Shown one piece after another: positions 8,101 to 14,628 of a stretch of 23,539 nucleotides of DNA (position 1 is its first letter; each line of letters opens with the position of its first letter). This stretch comes from an uncultured Micavibrio sp. GTDB lineage: Bacteria; Pseudomonadota; Alphaproteobacteria; Micavibrionales; UBA1664. A model generated the notes under the pieces. It searched no databases. It saw only the letters and a list, made by a program, of their open reading frames with translations, and had not been told where the DNA came from. The DNA lies in assembly GCA_937896295.1 (NCBI GenBank), contig CALBME010000167.1:1-23539 (forward strand), in the 5' to 3' direction. The translations under genes were made by a program, and so were the position numbers.

Positions 8101-9958
8101 CACCGCCGCGCAGACGCAAATGCAGTTCGTGCATCCAGATGACGCGCGCGCCTTCCTGCGGGCGGATTTCAAACGGGTATTCTGCCTCAACCCGGAACCC
8201 CATGTTTTCAAGCACGGGCAACACATCGGACAGGGCGGCCGCGTGGTTAGGGTGATAGAATTTCAGCCGCATCAGACCGTCGGCGGCCGACGAGCCGGCG
8301 GGCGCAAGATCAAGCGCGATACGGCGATGGGCCAGCGCCTCCTCGATCTTTTCGATATCGAAAACCGCCTCATCAGGCGAATAATGATCGCGGTACGATA
8401 CCGGGAAGGCCGTATCGTATGTCATGGACAGCTCGATGGCGCGGCGTTCATCGGCAATCGAGGACATCAGGGCGAAACGCAGGCGTTCCGTCCATGTACG
8501 CGAGGCCGCGACCAGTTTGTTTTCAAGAGCTTCGAAATCGTGCTTGCGGCGGATACGCTGGTCCGTGGCAATGATATAAGTCACGCGCGCCAGCGGCGAA
8601 TCGTCGAGCGTGGTGTAGAAATTTTCGCACACGCCTTCGAGTTCGTTTTCGAGGATGCGCTGAATTTCCATGCGCAGGTTGGTTTCATAACGATCGCGCG
8701 GCACGTAGACCAGGCACGAGACATAGCGGCGGAAATCATCCACGCGGGTGTAGAGCGCCACACGCGGACGGTCCTGCAGGCGCAGGATGCCGATGGCATG
8801 ATCGCGGATCTGTTCGACCGGCATCTGGAACAGTTCGTCGCGCGGGTATTTTTCAAGAATATGGGCAAGCGCCCTGTAATCGTGGGAATCGGAGGCAAAA
8901 TGCGCATCCTCGACAACCTTGCGCAACTTGCGGCGGATCAGCGGCACATCGGCCACCGAACGTGAATAGGTGACGGAGGTGAACAGGCCTACGAACAGTT
9001 TTTCGCCGACCGGTTTGCCCTTTTCATTCAGGATCTTGATGGTGATGGCATCCAGCGGCACGGGACGGTGCACAGTGGACCGGCGGTTGACCTTGTACAC
9101 CGAGACCAGCGGTGCGTTCAGGCGCAGCTGCTGCAGGTCCTGCGGCAGGGGAATGCTGGATTTATTGAGGTAGACCGGCGTGCGTTCGTCGCTGAGCAGG
9201 GCGAGCGAGCGGCCCGGCACGATGGTCGAGACGATGTCGCCGTCCCTGGCCGTGAATTTGTATTCGCGGTAACCCAGCAGCGTGAAGTTGTTGTTATGCA
9301 GATATTCGAGGAACGCCACGTATTCATCGATCGTGCCGTCATCGCCTTTGAGCAGCGGGCCCTTGTAGCGCGAAATATCGGCAATGGCCGTGCGCAGTTC
9401 GGTGCGCATTTTCTGCCAGTCGCGGGTGGCCAGCACCACGTCCGCCATAACGCGCTGCAGGTCCTGTTCCAGCAGGCGGCGCGCATTGGCACCCAGCGCG
9501 CCCTGCACCTCGATCACCAGCCAGGATTCATTCTGACCGCCCTTGCCGTCTTTCTGGCCCTTGTCGCGTTCATCCGCGCCGATGATATGACCGCGGTCAT
9601 CACGGGTCAGCGAAACAACAGGGTGGAACAGCGTGCGGATGACAAGACCGCGGCGCGAAAGTTCGGCAGTAACCGAGTCGATGATGAAGGCGCGGTCGGG
9701 CGAGACGATGAACAGGCGGGTGCGTTCATGCAGCCAGCCGCGCTTTTTGCCTTCGACCACTTCGGCGGAGACGAGCGTTTCCGTACCGGGGCGGCGTTCA
9801 CCGAAGGCGTAAATTTCGCGCAGGATTTCCACGATGGTGGGTGCGGTGTGTTCACCGAAATCCTGGTCCTGCATCCCTGCGATGAAGGCACGGGCGAATT
9901 TACCAAAAAGGGCGGGAGCGTTTTTCGGGAGGGCTTTGAGCGCGGCTTGGCGGGACAT
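5129..9958 (-). CDS. gdhZ: NAD-dependent glutamate dehydrogenase, large type
   Basis: This 1,609-residue protein belongs to the large (about 180 kDa class) NAD-GDH family (Bac_GDH), which oxidises glutamate to 2-oxoglutarate and ammonium. The catalytic core begins near residue 800 with GGIRWSDRAEDFRTEI. MVKNSVIVPEGAKGGF follows (833-848), where K835 and K845 align with the substrate lysines of ordinary GDHs. A dinucleotide site, GIGDMAGDVFGNGM, lies near residues 975-990. The roughly 800-residue N-terminal part, with regulatory ACT-like regions, and the helical C-terminal part are typical of the family. In Caulobacter the orthologue GdhZ also links metabolism to cell division; whether that holds here is inference. 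No clear ribosome binding site precedes the ATG. It is divergent from the SRAP gene. Confidence 0.96.
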   Translation of the reverse strand: MSRQAALKALPKNAPALFGKFARAFIAGMQDQDFGEHTAPTIVEILREIYAFGERRPGTETLVSAEVVEGKKRGWLHERTRLFIVSPDRAFIIDSVTAELSRRGLVIRTLFHPVVSLTRDDRGHIIGADERDKGQKDGKGGQNESWLVIEVQGALGANARRLLEQDLQRVMADVVLATRDWQKMRTELRTAIADISRYKGPLLKGDDGTIDEYVAFLEYLHNNNFTLLGYREYKFTARDGDIVSTIVPGRSLALLSDERTPVYLNKSSIPLPQDLQQLRLNAPLVSVYKVNRRSTVHRPVPLDAITIKILNEKGKPVGEKLFVGLFTSVTYSRSVADVPLIRRKLRKVVEDAHFASDSHDYRALAHILEKYPRDELFQMPVEQIRDHAIGILRLQDRPRVALYTRVDDFRRYVSCLVYVPRDRYETNLRMEIQRILENELEGVCENFYTTLDDSPLARVTYIIATDQRIRRKHDFEALENKLVAASRTWTERLRFALMSSIADERRAIELSMTYDTAFPVSYRDHYSPDEAVFDIEKIEEALAHRRIALDLAPAGSSAADGLMRLKFYHPNHAAALSDVLPVLENMGFRVEAEYPFEIRPQEGARVIWMHELHLRLRGGAPAADISDIKATAEAALMAIWYDLAESDTLNQLVLTAGIDWRDVVILRAYTKYMQQARVSYTPAYIMKALVDHPMLSAALIGLFHARNDPSLPKNKRRTAEWEAAIASGLENVALLDQDRIIRFMMTLIHATLRTNFYQRDAEGNPKAALSFKLDSAVVAYLPEPRPWREIWVYSPRMEGIHLRGGKIARGGIRWSDRAEDFRTEILGLMQAQMVKNSVIVPEGAKGGFILKRPTEGMNREAFLAEGTECYRMLIRGMLDVTDNMDGEKIIPPANVVRHDEDDPYIVAAADKGTATFSDIANGISAEYGFWLGDAFASGGSAGYDHKEVGITARGAWECIKRHFRELGTDIQSEDFEVIGIGDMAGDVFGNGMLLSKHIRLIGAFNHQHIFCDPNPDPAKTWKERERLFKAVKAWGDYDQKLLSKGGRIFSRSEKSLTLTKEIKDRFGLTVDKIAPNDLIHAMLKTKCDLLYFGGIGTYIAGAQQTPAEIGDRANDALRVTGLDVNARVVGEGANLAVTRKARVEMGLRGIKLNADFIDNSGGVDCSDHEVNIKILFQDLMGGSKPLVTLKQRNAMLESMTDEVAALVLRNNYQQSQAISAAEMDAVECLSNHARLIDQLEQKHKLKRNVEGLPTNAEIEDRKKDQKGLTRSELATLISLAKIRLTKDLLESDLPDDPIADDWLLHYFPARLREKYGKQIRRHRLKREINAAMMTASIVNRLGPTFMMTMGDKTGADVDDIAKAAFLVRESFKLRPLWHALESLDGLITAQAQLRAMKQIVKLVESLTLWILRYDPALIRKGSIAQAAEEMGACVRIILENLGRALPPRRQARIQANIVAAAESGLPDQLGLILAHLGPLRSSLDICRIAGGDRKQIPLAATVFYHIGEDLHFDWLREQARALSGASFWQAEAIEGVMGQLYATQAAITRRVLSETDRKKDAKIRLSSWKQDNEETLAALESTLGDLRRVPHLDLAMLTLAEQRLRQIAG

Positions 9959-10046
9959 AGACTTCGACGTCGATCGTTAAATTCGGTCACGAAACTAACC
10001 CTAAAGCCCCTTTGCGACAAGTGCCGGTGCAATAAGGATTTTATTC

Positions 10047-10667
10047 ATGTGCGGACGTTATGTGTTAACTCAGAGTCTCGCGGAAATCTGCGCCGCGTTC
10101 AATGTCACCACCGCCCTTCAGACGCGTGCGCCGCAATATAACATCGCCCCAGAAACCCGGCAGCTGATCGTGGTCAAAGACCGTGCGGGCGAAGGGATCT
10201 GGGGATGGCCGGTAGCCCCCACCTACAGCCCGGTCATCAATATCCGTTCGGAAGGCATGGCGGAAAAACCCATGTTCGCGCAGGCCGTGGCGATGGGACG
10301 GCGGTGTCTTGTCCCGGCCAGCGGTTTTTACGAATGGGATAATGACGGCCAGCCCTTTTACGTCCACTCACCCGACGCCCCGCTGATAGCCCTTGCGGGA
10401 TTGTGGACGAAAGACGACCAGAACGCCGTACGTTTCGGTATCGTGACACGCGCCGCCCTGCCGCATCTGGCGCCCGTGCATCCGCGCATGCCGCTGACCC
10501 TGACGCCGGAGCATGCCAGGGCCTGGCTTGAAAGCGGCGCCCTGCCGGAACCCCCGGCGCTGTCTCTTCACCCTGTCGCCCGCGATGTAAACGTGACCAG
10601 CAACGACTCCCCCGCCCTGATCGAACCGTTTGAGGCGCCGCAGGGCAACTTGTTCATGGCCGGGTAA
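10047..10667 (+). CDS. SRAP/HMCES-family abasic-site protein (YedK-like)
   Basis: The product has 206 residues. Members of this family shield abasic sites in single-stranded DNA by a covalent bond to the N-terminal cysteine. All key residues are visible: C2 (exposed after Met removal, in MCGRYVL), N32 in YNIAP, E96 in GFYEW, and H145 in HPRMP. The ATG at 10047 is fixed by the need for Cys2 and is preceded by AATAAGGA. The length is close to E. coli YedK (222). It heads a run of closely spaced plus-strand genes for envelope sugar modification. That link may be positional only; no functional tie is evident. Confidence 0.94.
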   Translation: MCGRYVLTQSLAEICAAFNVTTALQTRAPQYNIAPETRQLIVVKDRAGEGIWGWPVAPTYSPVINIRSEGMAEKPMFAQAVAMGRRCLVPASGFYEWDNDGQPFYVHSPDAPLIALAGLWTKDDQNAVRFGIVTRAALPHLAPVHPRMPLTLTPEHARAWLESGALPEPPALSLHPVARDVNVTSNDSPALIEPFEAPQGNLFMAG

Positions 10668-10684
10668 TCGTTTAGCGTCCCAGC

Positions 10685-11410
10685 ATGCTGAGCGTCATCG
10701 TCCCGGTCTTTAACGAAGCGGAAAACATCGAACCGCTGGTCACGGAAATCGCAGCCCTGAAAAGCCGCGTACCCATCCTTGAGATTATTTATGTCAATGA
10801 CGGCAGCACGGACGGCACGCTGGCCGCCCTGCGCCGGATGCAGACGATCGAACCCTCTTTGCGCGTCGTCAACCAAAGCCCGCGTTCTGGGCAGTCCTGC
10901 GCCACATGGAGCGGCGTGCAGGCCGCAACCCAGCCCGTATGCGTCACGCTGGACGGCGACGGGCAAAACGATCCCGAGGGCATCGTCCAGATGTTCCAGA
11001 CATTCATGGATGCGTCGCGTCACACACCGCATGTGATGGTGGCGGGGCAGCGTGAGAAACGCGAAGACAATATTATTCGTATCCTGTCATCGCGCATCGC
11101 CAACACGATACGTGCCAGGATACTGGATGACGGCGTGCGCGACACGGGCTGCGCCCTGAAAATGTTCCGCCGCGACGATTACCTGGCGTTGCCGTATTTC
11201 AATCACATGCACCGGTTTCTGGCCGCGCTGTTCATCCGTAACGGCGTCACCGTCAGGCTTTCGCCCGTCCGGCACCGCCCGCGCACGCGCGGCACGTCCA
11301 AGTACGGTGTATGGAACCGCGTATGGGTCGGCATTGTTGATATTTTCGGGGTACGGTGGCTCCAGATGCGCGCACGGCCCGTCAACCTGGTAGTGAGCGA
11401 AGATAAATAA
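10685..11410 (+). CDS. GT2 glycosyltransferase, DPM1-like
   Basis: This 241-residue GT-A fold enzyme resembles dolichyl/undecaprenyl-phosphate sugar transferases, which move a sugar from a nucleotide donor to a polyprenyl phosphate. Visible motifs are SVIVPVFNEAENI at the N terminus, VNDGSTDGT near 37-45, and the metal-binding D90-G-D92 in TLDGDGQNDP. There is no C-terminal membrane helix, so it is probably a peripheral inner-membrane protein. It starts 17 bases after the SRAP gene, and its stop codon overlaps the next start (TAATG). The following LAB_N and ArnT-like genes suggest its product is the lipid-linked sugar used by the last enzyme. The sugar cannot be told from sequence alone. Confidence 0.9.
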   Translation: MLSVIVPVFNEAENIEPLVTEIAALKSRVPILEIIYVNDGSTDGTLAALRRMQTIEPSLRVVNQSPRSGQSCATWSGVQAATQPVCVTLDGDGQNDPEGIVQMFQTFMDASRHTPHVMVAGQREKREDNIIRILSSRIANTIRARILDDGVRDTGCALKMFRRDDYLALPYFNHMHRFLAALFIRNGVTVRLSPVRHRPRTRGTSKYGVWNRVWVGIVDIFGVRWLQMRARPVNLVVSEDK

Positions 11411-11784
11411 TGAACATCGTGTCCGATCAGCACGCCGTAACGGCGGCGAGTCCCAGCGCGGGCGTGCATCATGCCTTCCTGTCGCTTTTCCAGGGCCCGA
11501 TGACGGGCATGGACGTTCTGATCCTGATCGGCTTTGCCGGGCAAATCATGTTTTTCATGCGGTTTTTCGTGCAGTGGATTGCGTCCGAACGGGCAGGAAA
11601 AAGCGTGGTGCCTGAAACGTTCTGGTATTTTTCGCTGGCCGGCGGGGTCATCCTGACCTTTTACGCCTATAGCCGCCATGACCCTGTGTTTCTTCTGGGT
11701 CAGGGCGTGGGATTGTTCATTTACATCCGTAACATCATGCTTGTGCACCAGAATAAAAAACTACGGGCCGGAGACAGCGCATGA
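11410..11784 (+). CDS. LAB_N (lipid A biosynthesis N-terminal) domain membrane protein
   Basis: This is a 124-residue protein with about three membrane helices. It matches the small LAB_N domain found alone or fused to lipid A enzymes: FAGQIMFFMRFFVQWIASERAGKSVVP, then FWYFSLAGGVIL and a final helix containing GQGVGLFIYIRNI. The biochemical role is not settled; helical hairpins of this size beside polyprenyl-phosphate transferases may help move lipid-linked sugar across the inner membrane. It overlaps the upstream gene by one base and the downstream gene by four (ATGA), which points to translational coupling. Confidence 0.88.
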   Translation: MNIVSDQHAVTAASPSAGVHHAFLSLFQGPMTGMDVLILIGFAGQIMFFMRFFVQWIASERAGKSVVPETFWYFSLAGGVILTFYAYSRHDPVFLLGQGVGLFIYIRNIMLVHQNKKLRAGDSA

Positions 11785-13361
11785 ATCCGCGCCTCATGCG
11801 TGTGGCGATTGCGATGGCGGCGGGCTGGGTTGTGATGTTCGCGGTGGTGGGGGCCTTCCGCCCGCTGATGCCCGTCGATGAAACCCGATACATGTCGGTC
11901 GCGTGGGAAATGCTGGTACGGCATAACTGGTTTTTGCCAACGCTGAATTTTGAGCCCTATTCGCACAAGCCGCCGCTGTTGTTCTGGCTGATCAATATCG
12001 CATGGGCGATTGGCGGGGTGCATGTGTGGCCCGCGCGCGTGGTCACGTTCCTGATTACGGCGAGTTTTGTCTGGCTGAGTGGGAAACTGGCACGCCGGAT
12101 TTTCCCGCACGATCAGAATGCGGATATCTATACCATGCTCGCCATCGGCGCGATGCCCGCCTTCCTGATTTACGGCAGCGTGATCATGTTCGATACGCTC
12201 ATGGGTGTGTGCGTGCTGGTCGCCGTCATGATGATCTGGCGACAGGGCACAACCGATGCGCGCCCCTTGAAGGGTTGGATATGGCTTGGGCTGGCCATCG
12301 GCGTCGGCGTGCTGGCCAAGGGGCCGGTGGCGCTTGTCTATATATTACCACCCGCCCTGCTCGCCCCGGTATGGGCCACTGGTATTACCCGACGCTGGTA
12401 TGCCGGGCTGGGTGTTGCTGTCGCTGTCGGCGCGGCCATCGCACTGGCATGGGCGATTCCGGCGGTCCTGAGCGGCGGGGCGGAATATGCCGATAAAATT
12501 TTCATCACACAGTCGGCTGGCCGCATGATCAACGCCAACGACCATGCCCGCCCCATATGGTTTTACATCGGTGTATTGGCGGCGTATCTGGCCCCGTTCA
12601 TCCTGTGGCCCAGCCTGTGGCGCGGATTTCGACAGATCCGCCCCGTTTTCAAGGCCGATGCGGGCGTGCGCTTCATCGCGTGCTGGATTTTGCCCGTCAT
12701 CGTTTTCTTTTCCCTGATCAGCAGCAAGCAGTTTCATTACATGACGCCGGTGATTCCCGGGTTTGCCGTGCTGATCGGGGTCATGATTTCGCGCGCGGGC
12801 ATCATACGGGTCAATTCCCTGGTGCTACCCATGCTGGCCATGCTGGCACCGTCCATCGCCATCATCGCATTTGAAATCCTGAACCGGCCTTTCCCGCGTA
12901 TTCCGCTTGGGGACCTGAGCGGTCATTTCGCGTATCTGCATATCCTGATTGCCGGCGTCATCGCGTGGTGGTCCCTGCGCAAACCGGAACGGGCGCTTGC
13001 GGGCTTAAGCATGGCGGCGCTTTTACTGGCCGTGATGATGCATGTGCAGCTGGGGCAGCGTTTCCTGCCACGCTATGACTTCATGGCTATCCGTGATGCG
13101 ATTGCGCCGTACCGCGACCGGCCCATGGCGGTCGCACCTAAATATGACGGTGAATACGGATATGCCCTGCGCCTGACCCACAAGGTTGACGTGATCGACC
13201 GCAACCAGATGGAAGACTGGTTCGTCAAAAATCCCGACGGCGTCATCGTCGTACGGTGGAAGGTCATTCCCAAGCATTTCGACGTGCTTCACCAGCAACC
13301 GTTCCGCGCAGACGAAAACCTGATGATCCTGCAGCGGCTGACCCTGATCGGCATGAAATAA
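11781..13361 (+). CDS. ArnT/PMT-family glycosyltransferase
   Basis: This is a 526-residue integral membrane protein of the GT39/GT83 type with about 10-12 predicted helices. It has the family's first periplasmic loop motif PVDETRYMSVAWEML (D33, E34, R36, Y37), then SHKPPLLFWL and LAKGPVAL. These enzymes transfer a sugar from undecaprenyl phosphate to an acceptor, in ArnT to lipid A phosphate. The upstream DPM1-like and LAB_N genes fit the donor and transport steps. The acceptor could be lipid A, another glycolipid or protein, and I favour lipid A only by neighbourhood. The C-terminal soluble part is short (about 110 residues). Confidence 0.88.
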   Translation: MNPRLMRVAIAMAAGWVVMFAVVGAFRPLMPVDETRYMSVAWEMLVRHNWFLPTLNFEPYSHKPPLLFWLINIAWAIGGVHVWPARVVTFLITASFVWLSGKLARRIFPHDQNADIYTMLAIGAMPAFLIYGSVIMFDTLMGVCVLVAVMMIWRQGTTDARPLKGWIWLGLAIGVGVLAKGPVALVYILPPALLAPVWATGITRRWYAGLGVAVAVGAAIALAWAIPAVLSGGAEYADKIFITQSAGRMINANDHARPIWFYIGVLAAYLAPFILWPSLWRGFRQIRPVFKADAGVRFIACWILPVIVFFSLISSKQFHYMTPVIPGFAVLIGVMISRAGIIRVNSLVLPMLAMLAPSIAIIAFEILNRPFPRIPLGDLSGHFAYLHILIAGVIAWWSLRKPERALAGLSMAALLLAVMMHVQLGQRFLPRYDFMAIRDAIAPYRDRPMAVAPKYDGEYGYALRLTHKVDVIDRNQMEDWFVKNPDGVIVVRWKVIPKHFDVLHQQPFRADENLMILQRLTLIGMK

Positions 13362-13388
13362 AAAGGCCCGCATGAAGCGGGCCTTTTT
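13360..13388. terminator. Bidirectional intrinsic terminator
   Basis: A 7-bp GC-rich stem, GGCCCGC (13365-13371) with GCGGGCC (13377-13383), has five A before it and five T after it. It can therefore end transcription from either side. On the plus strand it ends the envelope operon immediately after the stop codon. On the minus strand it sits about 10 bases beyond the distal copy of the tRNA-Ala 3' end, so before the insertion it probably ended the tRNA transcript. Confidence 0.85.
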
Positions 13389-13395
13389 ATTCAGA

Positions 13396-13416
13396 AAATG
13401 GTGGAGATAATCGGGA
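13396..13416 (-). repeat. Distal attachment-site copy of the tRNA-Ala 3' end
   Basis: These 21 bases are identical to 14002-14022, which cover the CCA end, the 3' acceptor strand and part of the T arm of tRNA-Ala plus three flanking bases. The two copies are in the same orientation, 606 bp apart. A tRNA 3'-end duplication beyond a tyrosine recombinase gene is the usual mark of a site-specific integration. This copy would be the distal att site, next to the terminator. Confidence 0.85.
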
Positions 13417-13476
13417 ACTCCACCATGCCTCCAGAGCCAAGGAATACGTGGCTTCATAGATGAGCATTGTTTCTAA

Positions 13477-13501
13477 TGTCTCACCAGAATGTCTCACTTG
13501 G
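13477..13501 (+). repeat. Paired short repeats, candidate integrase arm sites (distal side)
   Basis: Two near-copies of one decamer lie close together: TGTCTCACCAG at 13477-13487 and TGTCTCACTTGG at 13490-13501. The 12-base second copy recurs exactly at 13944-13955 on the other side of the scar. Direct short repeats inside the att sites are typical of arm-type binding sites of tyrosine recombinases. This is inferred from position and repetition, with no binding data. Confidence 0.55.
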
Positions 13502-13546
13502 GGGTCTTACGTCAAGAGACTGGCGCTATAAGGCGCTTATAGCCGC

Positions 13547-13936
13547 TCACATGATACCTCGGTCATTACCAGTACAATCATAGCCAAAGACACTCTCTGC
13601 TCTATTAGCGGCTTGAAGGGCCTGTAATTCTCGATCCTTATGAGGACCATTGATAGCGATATGCTCTTTGCGTCTCCTCAGAACCTGCTGGAAGTGGCTT
13701 GTAAGAACTTGGCGTATCTCTTCGAGCGTTACACTCACGATGTTTGAACCCTTAATAATTTCTCCTCCAACGTAAAAGAGAATGCGGGCTAACTGCAATG
13801 CCTCCCCCGGATGCCGGGTTTCCAAAGAAATTTTTATATGAGTTACCTTAGCCTGCGGATGCAAAGCCTTGGGTATAGGGAATCGGAAATAGAAGACGTT
13901 GTGGCGTGAAAGGGCCAGATAACGAGGGTTCAGCAT
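13547..13936 (-). pseudogene. Tyrosine recombinase (integrase) gene fragment, N-terminal part
   Basis: From the ATG at 13936 there are 129 residues before the stop. The beginning, PRYLALSRHNVFYFRFPIPKAL then IKISLETRHPGEALQLARIL, is typical of the N-terminal (DUF6538-like) domain of phage and island integrases in proteobacteria. Intact members have about 350-450 residues, so the core-binding and catalytic domains, with their R, HxxR and Y residues, are absent. The frame can start earlier at GTG 13951, but that start overlaps the repeat region. The gene runs away from the adjacent tRNA-Ala, as integrase genes usually do. It is richer in A+T than its surroundings, in keeping with foreign origin. 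The last 15-20 residues may be noise past a deletion point. Confidence 0.8.
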
Positions 13937-13997
13937 GGTACGTTGTCTCACTTGGCTGGCTCACCAGCGGAACAACGTACCTAAACCCTTGGTTTAG
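13937..13997. repeat. Nested inverted repeats in the integrase leader
   Basis: GGTACGTTGT (13937-13946) pairs perfectly with ACAACGTACC (13972-13981). Inside it, GCTGG (13955-13959) pairs with CCAGC (13964-13968). Adjacent to it, CTAAACC (13981-13987) pairs with GGTTTAG (13991-13997). They lie between the tRNA end and the integrase start and could be operator, recombinase or directionality-factor sites, or RNA hairpins. Confidence 0.6.
13944..13968 (+). repeat. Paired short repeats, candidate integrase arm sites (tRNA side)
   Basis: TGTCTCACTTGG at 13944-13955 repeats 13490-13501 exactly. TGGCTCACCAGC at 13957-13968 is close to 13477-13487. The order of the two versions is reversed between the two ends. 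The proximal pair overlaps the possible upstream GTG start of the integrase fragment, so protein binding here could also affect its expression. Confidence 0.55.
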
Positions 13998-14001
13998 AAA
14001 G

Positions 14002-14022
14002 AAATGGTGGAGATAATCGGGA
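14002..14022 (-). repeat. tRNA-side attachment-site copy
   Basis: This is the proximal member of the 21-bp direct repeat and forms the 3' end of the intact tRNA-Ala plus three flanking bases. Because the element carried its own copy of the tRNA end, the tRNA gene stayed whole after integration. The match to 13396-13416 breaks on both sides at the limits given. Confidence 0.85.
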
Positions 14023-14080
14023 TCGAACCGACGACCTCCTGCATGCCATGCAGGCGCTCTCCCAGCTGAGCTATATCCCC
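14005..14080 (-). tRNA. tRNA-Ala (anticodon GGC)
   Basis: The 76-base minus-strand sequence folds as a cloverleaf. The acceptor is GGGGATA with TATCTCC (one G-U pair), followed by A and an encoded CCA. The D arm contains GCTCAGCTGGGAGAGC. The anticodon stem CCTGC/GCAGG has loop ATGGCAT, giving anticodon GGC. The T loop is TTCGATC. It reads GCC and GCU alanine codons. It serves as the integration target of the neighbouring element remnant. Confidence 0.97.
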
Positions 14081-14098
14081 GTATTTTCTGGTCGCACG

Positions 14099-14127
14099 GT
14101 TTTAGGACAGGCCGCGGCGTATTTCAA
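14099..14127 (-). promoter_or_regulatory. Candidate promoter of tRNA-Ala
   Basis: On the minus strand TTGAAA (14122-14127) and TAAAAC (14099-14104) are 17 bases apart, with matches of about 5/6 and 4/6. Transcription would start about 10-15 bases before the mature tRNA 5' end. The box lies just past the stop codon of mscL, leaving little room for any other arrangement. Confidence 0.45.
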
Positions 14128-14133
14128 GCAAAA

Positions 14134-14562
14134 CTATTTTTTAAGCAAATCCCTGATTTCGCGGAGCAAAACCACGTCTTCCGGCGGGGCGGCCGGGGTG
14201 GGGGTTTCAGCCGCCTTGCGGTTAACAAGGCGGTGCATGGCCTTGACCATCAGGAACACGGCAAAACCGACTATGGCGAACTTGATCACGGCATTGATAA
14301 AACGACCGTAATTGAGGGTCGCCACGCCGTCCGCCTTGGCCGCATCGATGGTGGCATAGGTATTGCCCAGCGGATCCTTGAGGTTGATGAACATATTGGA
14401 GAAATCGAAGCCGTTCAGGGCCAGCGAGATCAGCGGGTTGATGATGTCGTCAACCATGGAGCTGACGATGGCAGTAAAAGCCGCGCCGATGATGATACCG
14501 ACGGCCAGATCCACCACGTTGCCGCGCATGATGAACGCCTTGAATTCCTGTACAAAAGACAT
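14134..14562 (-). CDS. mscL: Large-conductance mechanosensitive channel MscL
   Basis: The 142-residue product is a homopentameric inner-membrane channel that opens under membrane tension to release solutes during osmotic downshock. The first helix contains the pore-lining MRGNVVDLAVGIIIGAAFTAIV (from residue 12). It is followed by SSMVDDIINPLI, a periplasmic loop, a second helix near 87-107 (FINAVIKFAIVGFAVFLMVKAM), and a C-terminal amphipathic bundle helix (EDVVLLREIRDLL). Length is normal. GGAAGG lies before the ATG at 14562. It is divergent from yggS. Confidence 0.97.
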   Translation of the reverse strand: MSFVQEFKAFIMRGNVVDLAVGIIIGAAFTAIVSSMVDDIINPLISLALNGFDFSNMFINLKDPLGNTYATIDAAKADGVATLNYGRFINAVIKFAIVGFAVFLMVKAMHRLVNRKAAETPTPAAPPEDVVLLREIRDLLKK

Positions 14563-14628
14563 GACTTACCCTTCCTTCGTTTATCCCTTGTGATTGTCAC
14601 AAGCCGGATTGCCTGTCAAATTGGGCGC

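Noticed and set aside
6455..8965. 836-residue plus-strand frame
   Set aside because: Antisense shadow of the glutamate dehydrogenase gene, whose motifs are all in the minus frame.
13399..13425. TGGTGGAG/CTCCACCA inverted repeat as a second tRNA or terminator
   Set aside because: Only the 3' part of a tRNA is present and no T run follows. It is the att copy plus a short chance or recombination-site arm.
13526..13542. CTATAA/TTATAG inverted repeat as integrase terminator
   Set aside because: The stem is A/T-rich and weak with no T run; too little to call a terminator.
13362..14004. CRISPR array from the repeated TGTCTCAC motif
   Set aside because: Only four short, unevenly spaced copies with no regular spacers and no cas genes; they fit integrase arm sites better.
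14233..14628. N-terminal extension of yggS
   Set aside because: It lies antisense to mscL; the PLPBP N terminus begins at the ATG at 14629.
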